8,722 bases of DNA, taken from an uncultured Clostridia bacterium. GTDB taxonomy: Bacteria; Bacillota; Clostridia; Oscillospirales; Butyricicoccaceae. The DNA lies in the NCBI GenBank assembly GCA_910589115.1, contig CAJUSB010000132.1:1-8722 (forward strand). Direction: 5' to 3'. The notes beneath the pieces are model-generated. The model made no database searches and was not told the origin of the DNA. It saw nothing but the letters and a program-made list of their open reading frames with translations. Made by a program: the position numbers and the translations under genes. Shown here in pieces: positions 1 through 4,813 of this stretch. The first letter of the stretch is position 1. Each line of letters opens with the position of its first letter.

Positions 1-77
1 TCCTGCTTGTATGCCCGTAAATCAAGGCTTTTTTGAGATAATCAACCATTTTAGAATAACATTAGTCGTTTTAACAA

Positions 78-98
78 AAACGGAATTTGATTCCGTTT
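78..98. promoter_or_regulatory. Putative IclR-family operator, upstream site
   Basis: A perfect inverted repeat with 9-base arms (78-86 and 90-98) and a 3-base centre; the core is CGGAA-N5-TTCCG at 81-95. It ends six bases before the -35 hexamer of the kdgT promoter. The same half-sites recur at 169-193 and in the iclR leader at 4660-4674. A 21-bp palindrome suits an IclR dimer, and the regulator gene lies in this window. Assigning the site to that regulator is an inference; from its position it could be an activator site or the upstream part of a repression complex. Confidence 0.7.
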
Positions 99-103
99 AT
101 TTC

Positions 104-132
104 TTGACAGAATGACTAGGAGGTGGTATAAA
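104..132 (+). promoter_or_regulatory. Sigma-A promoter of the kdgT operon
   Basis: A consensus -35 TTGACA (104-109) is followed by a 17-base spacer and TATAAA (127-132), one mismatch from TATAAT. Transcription would start near 139 and give a leader of about 139 bases before the kdgT start. Putative operators lie directly upstream (78-98) and within the leader (169-196). An overlapping Shine-Dalgarno and ATG at 118-134 cannot be served by this promoter, because the ATG lies upstream of the predicted start of transcription. Confidence 0.75.
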
Positions 133-188
133 TGTGGTGTGAGAACTTACATTTTCAACAGAATATTTCGGAAATAGATTCCGTATAA
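132..188 (+). other. Possible 18-codon leader ORF overlapping the promoter
   Basis: An AGGAGGT sequence at 118-124 sits 8 bases ahead of an ATG at 132, opening an 18-codon frame (MWCENLHFQQNISEIDSV) that stops at TAA 186-188. It overlaps the -10 hexamer of the predicted promoter, so it could be translated only from a transcript starting further upstream, and I see no convincing promoter there. No amino acid run suggests attenuation. It is most likely a coincidence of AT-rich control DNA. Confidence 0.15.
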
Positions 189-196
189 CGGAATCT
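169..196. promoter_or_regulatory. Putative IclR-family operator array in the kdgT leader
   Basis: Three half-sites alternate in orientation and start exactly 10 bases apart: CGGAA at 169, TTCCG at 179, CGGAA at 189. The right pair forms a perfect palindrome with 9-base arms (176-184 and 188-196) and a 3-base centre. The left pair reproduces the CGGAA-N5-TTCCG layout of the upstream site. By the predicted start of transcription the array lies about +31 to +58, a position suited to repression by roadblock or by looping to the upstream site. Binding by the IclR protein of this window is inferred. Confidence 0.7.
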
Positions 197-277
197 TAGA
201 AAAAGGGGGCGGATACATAATATAAAAGAAACGTTTTAATCGCACCGGGAAAACAGAAACTAAAGGAGAAACTACCC

Positions 278-1243
278 ATGATTATGAAGTTCCTGAAAAA
301 GATCCCCGCAGGTATGATGGTCGTGCCGATGCTGCTTGGCGCGTTCATCAATACTTTTTTCCCACAGATCACCGGGATCGGCTCATTCACCACTGCTGTT
401 TTTACCAGCGCCGGAGCCAATACGGCGATTGGTATCCAGCTGTTCTGTCTGGGCACAACGCTCCAGTTCCGTGAAATGGGGGGCGTTGTCAAGCGCGGCG
501 GTATCCTGCTGCTTTCCAAATTCGCAATCGGCGCGGCAATCGGCATTGGTGTGGGCAAGATCTTTGGCCCGGCCGGATTGTTTGGGCTGAGCGCACTGGC
601 GATTATTTCCGCCGTTACAAATTCCAACGGTTCCGTTTACCTCGCACTGATGAACAGCTTCGGTGATGAAGTCGATCAGGCGGCAATGCCCCTTCTGGCA
701 ATCAATGACGGCCCTATGCTGACCATGATTGCAATGGGTGTCGGCGGCCTTGCTGATATCCCGATCGTTGCCATGATTGCTGCAATCGGCCCCATCCTGA
801 TTGGTATGATCCTGGGCAACATCGACAAGGACCTTTCCGATTTCCTCGCACCTGCTGGAAGCATCCTGCTGCCGTTTATCGGTTTTTGCCTGGGTTCCGG
901 CATGAACCTGACCAATATCGTCAAGGGCGGTGCGCAGGGAATTCTGCTGGGCCTGGTCACTTGCCTGGTCGGCGGTGCGTTCATTATGGCGTGTGACCGG
1001 TTTATCGGACGCCGTCCTGGCTACGCAGGCTGGGCAGTGGCAACGACCGCTGGCAACGCAGTCGCGGTTCCCGCCGTTATCGCAGCGACTGACCCATCCT
1101 GGGCTGCCTATGCAGATATCGCCACTTCACAGGTTGCGGCTTCTGCTATCCTGACCGCTGTACTGGTTCCCTTTATCACTGCATGGTGGGCAAAGAAATT
1201 CGGCTGCCCCAAACTGCCGTTGGCTGAGGCTTCACAGAAGTAA
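278..1243 (+). CDS. kdgT: KdgT-family sugar-acid permease
   Basis: An integral membrane permease of the 2-keto-3-deoxygluconate transporter family, known to take up keto-deoxy sugar acids by cation symport across the cytoplasmic membrane. The 321-residue protein matches the family length (E. coli KdgT is about 327). It is a chain of hydrophobic segments, clearest near residues 10-30, 73-95, 100-115, 162-182, 193-212, 218-240 and 285-307. The family-type segment SAVTNSNGSVYLAL lies at 111-124, and further polar/glycine breaks (AINDGP 141-146, TTAGNAVAVP 256-265) are in place. The start at 278 is set by AAGGAG at 263-268, nine bases upstream; the ATG at 284 is a worse fit. It is the first gene of the operon under the 104-132 promoter. 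Because a dehydratase follows, the real substrate may be an aldonate or aldarate rather than KDG itself; that is inference. Confidence 0.9.
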   Translation: MIMKFLKKIPAGMMVVPMLLGAFINTFFPQITGIGSFTTAVFTSAGANTAIGIQLFCLGTTLQFREMGGVVKRGGILLLSKFAIGAAIGIGVGKIFGPAGLFGLSALAIISAVTNSNGSVYLALMNSFGDEVDQAAMPLLAINDGPMLTMIAMGVGGLADIPIVAMIAAIGPILIGMILGNIDKDLSDFLAPAGSILLPFIGFCLGSGMNLTNIVKGGAQGILLGLVTCLVGGAFIMACDRFIGRRPGYAGWAVATTAGNAVAVPAVIAATDPSWAAYADIATSQVAASAILTAVLVPFITAWWAKKFGCPKLPLAEASQK

Positions 1244-1268
1244 CCTCCAATATAAACAAAAAGATTTG

Positions 1269-1430
1269 CCGCAGCCGCCCCTTTGTCCCGCCATCCTTTT
1301 GGCGGGGCGAAGCAGCACGGAAGAACGGCCCGCTCCAGCCCCTCGTCCCGCCCGCAGGCGATGGAAGGGAGTCCAGAGGGACAAGTCCCTCTGGCGCTGT
1401 CTGCGGAAGACCGCCCGCCGCGCAGGCGGA
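1269..1430 (+). repeat. Composite palindromic intergenic repeat, copy 1
   Basis: A GC-rich element fills most of the 242-base gap between kdgT and the dehydratase small subunit. Hairpin B has arms CCCGCC (1287-1292) and GGCGGG (1301-1306) around a loop containing ATCCTTTT. Hairpin A has 10-base arms CCAGAGGGAC (1373-1382) and GTCCCTCTGG (1385-1394) and is preceded by GGGAGT. Both cores recur, in the same order but on the opposite strand, at 8373-8544. The stretch between the hairpins is alignable but degenerate (for example GAACGG and the CCCGCC..GCAG segment). Outer boundaries are approximate. As RNA it would form strong stems inside the operon transcript and could change expression or stability between the permease and the enzymes. 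A 62-codon frame through it looks spurious. Confidence 0.75.
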
Positions 1431-1485
1431 TGAAACGGCAGTCTCCAGCACGCACGAGTATCATCATTTGAAAGGAGCATTTGCT

Positions 1486-1779
1486 ATGCTGAATGCAATG
1501 ATCGTCGAGGCCGCGAAAGATAATGTCATCGTCGCCATCGAACCTATCTGCAAGGGTGAAACCGTCACCTATCAATGTGCCGGTGAAGAGAAGACGCTCA
1601 CCGCACTGGAGGATATCACCATCTATCACAAGCTGGCTGCGCAGGATATTGCACAGGGCGAACCGATCGTAAAATACGGCGAACATATCGGGCTTGCCGC
1701 CTGCAACATCAAGGCCGGACAGCATGTGCACTGCCATAATTTGAAAGAGCAACGTGAAAATCTGGAATCAAAGGTCTGA
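1486..1779 (+). CDS. UxaA-family dehydratase/lyase, small SAF-domain subunit
   Basis: A 97-residue protein made almost entirely of the SAF domain that forms the N-terminal part of E. coli altronate dehydratase UxaA and the small subunit SuyA of sulfolactate sulfo-lyase. The family signature is clear near the C-terminus: YGEHIGLA at 64-71 and GQHVHCHNL at 78-86, whose histidines are conserved in the family. It should pair with the large subunit encoded 15 bases downstream; together they total 484 residues, close to one-piece UxaA (about 495). The ATG at 1486 is chosen because AAAGGAG at 1471-1477 lies 8 bases ahead; a TTG at 1468 in the same frame would place that ribosome binding site inside the gene. 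The substrate is not decided by this subunit: altronate, galactarate and sulfolactate enzymes share the fold. Confidence 0.87.
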   Translation: MLNAMIVEAAKDNVIVAIEPICKGETVTYQCAGEEKTLTALEDITIYHKLAAQDIAQGEPIVKYGEHIGLAACNIKAGQHVHCHNLKEQRENLESKV

Positions 1780-1794
1780 AAGGAGGAAATCAGC

Positions 1795-2958
1795 ATGAAT
1801 TTTTACGGATATAAGCGGCCTGACGGCCGTGTAGGGGTACGGAACAAGGTACTCATCCTGCCCACCAGCCTCTGTGCATCGGATACAACCCGCATCGTCG
1901 CCCAGCAGGTGGCGGGGACGGTCACCTTTAATAACCAGCTGGGCTGTTCCCAGGTGGCTTCTGACCAGCAGTTCACGATGGACGTAATGGCAGGCTATGC
2001 GGCAAACCCGAACGTTTATGGCACGGTCGTTATCTCCCTCGGCTGCGAAAACTGCCAGATGGATTTGGTCGTTGACGCGATCCGCGAGCGCACCAACAAG
2101 CCCTTGAAACAGGTCATTATCCAGGAAGCAGGCGGCACGCTCAAGGCAATCGAAGCAGCAGTTAAGTATGCGCGTGAAATGGTTGCAGAAGCGTCCCTGC
2201 TGCAAAAGGCAGAATTCCCGATGTCCGAGCTGATTATCGGCACGGAGTGCGGCGGTTCGGACCCGACGAGCGGCCTTGCTTCCAACCCGCTGATCGGGCA
2301 GCTCAGCGACCTGATCGTAGCAGAAGGCGGCACCTCCATCCTGTCCGAAACGACCGAGTTTATCGGTGCAGAGCATATTTTGGCACGCCGCGCCGCTACG
2401 CCGGAAGTCCATGACCGTATTTTCGAGATCGTTCACCGCTATGAGAAAGCGCTTCAGCTGGTCGGTGAAGAGGTCCGCGAGGGGAATCCTTCTCCCGGCA
2501 ACAAGGCTGGCGGCCTGACCTGCCTGGAAGAGAAATCCCTTGGCTGCATCCACAAGGGTGGGCATACGCCTGTAAATGCAGTGTATGATTATGCGAAGCA
2601 GGTAGAAGCAAAGCAGGGCCTGGTTATCATGGACACGCCGGGCAACGATCCGTCTTCTGTGGCCGGTATGGTCGCAGGCGGTGCACAGATTGTAGTCTTT
2701 TCCACCGGACGCGGCACGCCAACCGGCAGCCCGCTGGTGCCTGTCATCAAGATCACCGGCAACCGGATCACCTTTGCCAACATGGAAGATAACATTGATG
2801 TAGATGCTTCACCGATCATTTACGGCAGCAAGACGCTGGCGGAAATGGGTGACGAGCTGCTCCAGCTGACGCAGGAGGTCGCCAGCGGCAAGCAGACCAA
2901 GGCCGAAGCGCTCGGTTACACAGAAATGGCGATTGCCCGTGTGTGCAACTTTGTATAA
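1795..2958 (+). CDS. UxaA-family dehydratase/lyase, large catalytic subunit
   Basis: The 387-residue catalytic subunit of a two-part UxaA-type enzyme. Members dehydrate sugar acids such as altronate (to KDG) or galactarate (to 5-keto-4-deoxyglucarate), or split sulfolactate (SuyB). Family landmarks: GYKRPDGRVGVRN at 5-17, NNQLGCSQ with Cys51, SLGCENCQMD with Cys84 and Cys87, GTECGGSD with Cys152, a LGCIHKGG segment near 250, and the glycine-rich PGNDPSSVAGMVAGGAQ region near 280-295 followed by STGRGTPTGSP and NMEDNIDVDA. Conserved Cys and acidic residues fit the metal-dependent site of the family. AGGAGG at 1781-1786 lies 8 bases before the ATG. The close link to the small subunit implies translation as a pair. 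The downstream HpcH/HpaI aldolase and upstream KdgT-type permease favour a sugar-acid dehydratase over a sulfo-lyase; altronate versus another hexonate or hexarate cannot be resolved. Confidence 0.87.
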   Translation: MNFYGYKRPDGRVGVRNKVLILPTSLCASDTTRIVAQQVAGTVTFNNQLGCSQVASDQQFTMDVMAGYAANPNVYGTVVISLGCENCQMDLVVDAIRERTNKPLKQVIIQEAGGTLKAIEAAVKYAREMVAEASLLQKAEFPMSELIIGTECGGSDPTSGLASNPLIGQLSDLIVAEGGTSILSETTEFIGAEHILARRAATPEVHDRIFEIVHRYEKALQLVGEEVREGNPSPGNKAGGLTCLEEKSLGCIHKGGHTPVNAVYDYAKQVEAKQGLVIMDTPGNDPSSVAGMVAGGAQIVVFSTGRGTPTGSPLVPVIKITGNRITFANMEDNIDVDASPIIYGSKTLAEMGDELLQLTQEVASGKQTKAEALGYTEMAIARVCNFV

Positions 2959-3020
2959 TCGCAGCTGCAATGACAATCGCACAGGCATGATTGATTCCAA
3001 ATTGAGGAGGCTGTTACCAC

Positions 3021-3809
3021 TTGGGACCCTGTAAGATGCCCACCATGGGCAGCGTGGCAAAATTCAAGGCCGCGCTTGCTTCCGAGCGCGGTGCGCTTGG
3101 GCCGTTTATGATTACATCCGACCCGGCATTCGTAGAATCCGCCGGATATGCGGGCTATGACTTTGTCCTGCTGGATATGGAGCACGGCCCGGGAACCTTT
3201 GAAAACCTGCAAAATCTGATCCGCGGCGCCAATACGGTGGGTATCTGCCCCATCGTGCGTGTCCCGCGCGGCACCGATATCTGGATCGACCGGGCGCTGG
3301 ATGTCGGCGCGGGTGGGGTCCTGATCCCGCAGATTGATACGGCAGAACAGGCACGGGCGGCAGTATCCGCCGCAAAATTCTCCCCAACAGGCACCCGGGG
3401 AACGTGCCGGTTCGTGCGCTCGGCGGGTTACGGTTCTGTACCCGGCAGCACCTATTTTACCGAAGCGCAGGAGACTGCCGTCCTGATACAGGCAGAGGGC
3501 CGGCTGGCTGTGGAAAACCTGGACGAGATCCTGGCAGTCCCCGGCATTGACGTGCTGTTTGTCGGGCCCTATGACCTTTCCAGTTCCCTTGGGGTCGTAG
3601 GAGAGATCGACCATCCAAAGGTACTTTCCTGCATCCAGGGTATTGCTGAAAAAGCCGCCGCAAAAGGCGTAAAGCTGGGCTGCTTTGCCGATACCGTAGA
3701 GGGCGGCAAACGGTGGCGTGATATGGGTGTGCGATTTATCGGCTACGCCTGCGATACCTATTTATTTTATCAGAAAGCGCGGGAAGACGTGGAAAGTTTC
3801 TCGCGATAA
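3021..3809 (+). CDS. HpcH/HpaI-family class II pyruvate aldolase
   Basis: A 262-residue TIM-barrel aldolase, as in E. coli HpaI, GarL and RhmA, which reversibly split 2-keto-3-deoxy acids into pyruvate and an aldehyde with a divalent metal. Active-site residues sit at a constant +10 offset from HpaI as I recall its numbering: His55 (in DMEHGP, HpaI His45), Arg80 (PIVRVP, Arg70), metal ligands Glu159 (LIQAEG, Glu149) and Asp185 (GPYDLSSSLG, Asp175). GTRG at 124-127 and the LIPQIDTAEQA strand also match. AGGAGG at 3005-3010 sits 10 bases before a TTG at 3021; the in-frame ATGs at 3036 and 3045 are 25 and 34 bases away, so TTG is preferred. The gene lies 62 bases after the dehydratase, so it should cleave the keto-deoxy product. 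With no kinase here, cleavage is probably non-phosphorylative. The aldehyde is unknown: glyceraldehyde or tartronate semialdehyde are candidates. Confidence 0.88.
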   Translation: MGPCKMPTMGSVAKFKAALASERGALGPFMITSDPAFVESAGYAGYDFVLLDMEHGPGTFENLQNLIRGANTVGICPIVRVPRGTDIWIDRALDVGAGGVLIPQIDTAEQARAAVSAAKFSPTGTRGTCRFVRSAGYGSVPGSTYFTEAQETAVLIQAEGRLAVENLDEILAVPGIDVLFVGPYDLSSSLGVVGEIDHPKVLSCIQGIAEKAAAKGVKLGCFADTVEGGKRWRDMGVRFIGYACDTYLFYQKAREDVESFSR

Positions 3810-3815
3810 GCCGAA

Positions 3816-3845
3816 AAGGGATACACCCAAAAGGGTGTATCCCTT
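3816..3845. terminator. Bidirectional terminator between aldolase and iclR
   Basis: A perfect 13-base stem (3816-3828 with 3833-3845) closed by an AAAA loop lies between two convergent genes, 7 bases after the aldolase stop and 27 bases from the iclR stop. On the minus strand the stem runs into TTTT (complement of A3814-A3817), giving a good intrinsic terminator for iclR. On the plus strand the T tract is only two bases, so termination of the operon may be weaker. Confidence 0.85.
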
Positions 3846-3871
3846 ATGAAAGCTGTACCAGATCCGCAGGG

Positions 3872-4639
3872 TCAGCCGCGGTAGCCCAGCAGACGGGAAA
3901 TATTTTCCGCAGTCTGCTTGACTTCGCGGATCATGGTTTCCTGCTCTTCCCGCATCCGGTATTCCGGGCCGGAAACGCTGACTGCGGCGGTGACTTTCCC
4001 ATTCATATCATAAATGGGCGCACCATAGCAGATCAGCCCTTCCTCGGTCTCGCCGTCATCCATGGCATACCCGCTGCTCCGCACCCGCACCAATTCCTGC
4101 CGGAGCTGTTCCGGGTCCAGTATGGTGCGGCTGGTCAGGGGACGGCCGCTTTCCTTCATCCATTGGCAAAAGCGGTCAAGCTCTGCCGCGCTTTTCTCTG
4201 CCAGCATCACCTTGCCGATACTGGTAGCGTAAGCGGGCACGCGGCTCCCGATCCGCGTATTGCAGACAATCGAGCGGTGCGTCTCCACCTTATCCAAATA
4301 AAAAATATCATATTCGAGGAAGATACTCAGATTGATCGTCTCATGGAGGCGGTCGCTCAACCGCTCCAGCTCCGGACGCGCCAGACGGCGCAAATCGGAT
4401 TGGCTCAGTATCGCACTGGCCAGCAGCATCAGCCGGGGCCCCACCTGATAGCTTTTCCGGACCGGGTCCTGCACCAGATACTGCTGATCCGTAAGCGTGG
4501 ATACCTGACGGAATACCGTCGTACTTGGAAGGTCAAGGCGCTCTACTAATGCTTTGAGCGTCCATTCTGTTTCATTATCTGTAAAGCACTCCAGTATTTG
4601 CAGTGCACGCAGAATACTGGAAACCCGTTCTCTTGCCAT
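3872..4639 (-). CDS. IclR-family transcriptional regulator (KdgR-like role)
   Basis: A 255-residue regulator with the two-part IclR architecture. A winged helix-turn-helix covers residues 5-70 (SSILRALQILECF; recognition helix around STTVFRQVSTL). The effector-binding domain covers about 83-250, with family landmarks RIGSRVPAYATSIGKVMLA at 129-147 and GYAMDDGETEEGLICYGAPI at 190-209. IclR proteins bind small acids and act as dimers or tetramers; the KdgR branch controls sugar-acid breakdown. AAGGAG lies 5 bases upstream of the ATG (complement of 4645-4650). It is convergent with the catabolic operon and divergent from nifJ. A TTCCGC-N3-GCGGAA palindrome in its own leader and related sites at the kdgT promoter suggest autoregulation and control of the operon. 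The effector is unknown; a keto-deoxy acid is the natural guess. Confidence 0.93.
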   Translation of the reverse strand: MARERVSSILRALQILECFTDNETEWTLKALVERLDLPSTTVFRQVSTLTDQQYLVQDPVRKSYQVGPRLMLLASAILSQSDLRRLARPELERLSDRLHETINLSIFLEYDIFYLDKVETHRSIVCNTRIGSRVPAYATSIGKVMLAEKSAAELDRFCQWMKESGRPLTSRTILDPEQLRQELVRVRSSGYAMDDGETEEGLICYGAPIYDMNGKVTAAVSVSGPEYRMREEQETMIREVKQTAENISRLLGYRG

Positions 4640-4659
4640 GATATCTCCTTATCTCAGTT

Positions 4660-4674
4660 TTCCGCCCTGCGGAA
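4660..4674. promoter_or_regulatory. Putative IclR operator in the iclR-nifJ gap
   Basis: TTCCGC-N3-GCGGAA is a 15-bp palindrome with the same TTCCG-N5-CGGAA layout as positions 179-193 upstream of kdgT. It lies in the iclR leader about 30 bases downstream of the predicted iclR transcription start, a position fitting autorepression. Caution: CCGCCC (4662-4667) can instead pair with GGGCGG (4677-4682), so the sequence may partly reflect an RNA hairpin. The flanking A/T positions found in the kdgT sites are not conserved here. Confidence 0.5.
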
Positions 4675-4707
4675 CCGGGCGGCGTTCTGTACCAAAATAT
4701 ATGAAAC

Positions 4708-4716
4708 ATTATACCA
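4708..4716 (-). promoter_or_regulatory. Extended -10 promoter of iclR
   Basis: On the minus strand TGG is followed directly by a perfect TATAAT (4713 down to 4708), the TG-N-TATAAT extended -10 form that works without a good -35. No convincing -35 is seen at 17 bases. Transcription would begin near 4701, leaving about 60 bases of leader before iclR. I see no confident promoter for the divergent nifJ on the plus strand in this 174-base gap. Confidence 0.6.
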
Positions 4717-4813
4717 TGAATTCATCAACTTGGGTAGCTTTTTCTTTACAAGCCGAAAAGTTCTCTGCCCCAGCCGAAGCAGCCAGGGGCGCAGCAGAAA
4801 GGAAGATACGATT

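Noticed and set aside
19..32. 14-base match (inverted) to the arm of the hairpin at 8603-8643
   Set aside because: The match does not extend on either side and consists of terminator-type sequence; most likely half of an unrelated terminator cut by the window edge, or chance.
1269..1430. CRISPR-like or riboswitch-like reading of the GC-rich palindromes
   Set aside because: There are no regularly spaced direct repeats and no recognisable aptamer core; the structure is two separate hairpins shared with copy 2.
1283..1471. 62-codon plus-strand frame between kdgT and the dehydratase
   Set aside because: It runs through the composite repeat; the GSPEG peptide it encodes also appears in a minus-strand frame through copy 2, as expected from a shared DNA repeat rather than a gene.
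1768..2565. 265-codon minus-strand frame over the dehydratase large subunit
   Set aside because: The plus strand encodes a clear UxaA-family protein with a good ribosome binding site; the opposite frame has no family features.
4598..4813. Upstream extension of the nifJ frame by 72 codons
   Set aside because: The extension crosses the iclR start and promoter, shows no PFOR-like sequence, and the ATG at 4814 has a proper ribosome binding site and matches the family N-terminus.
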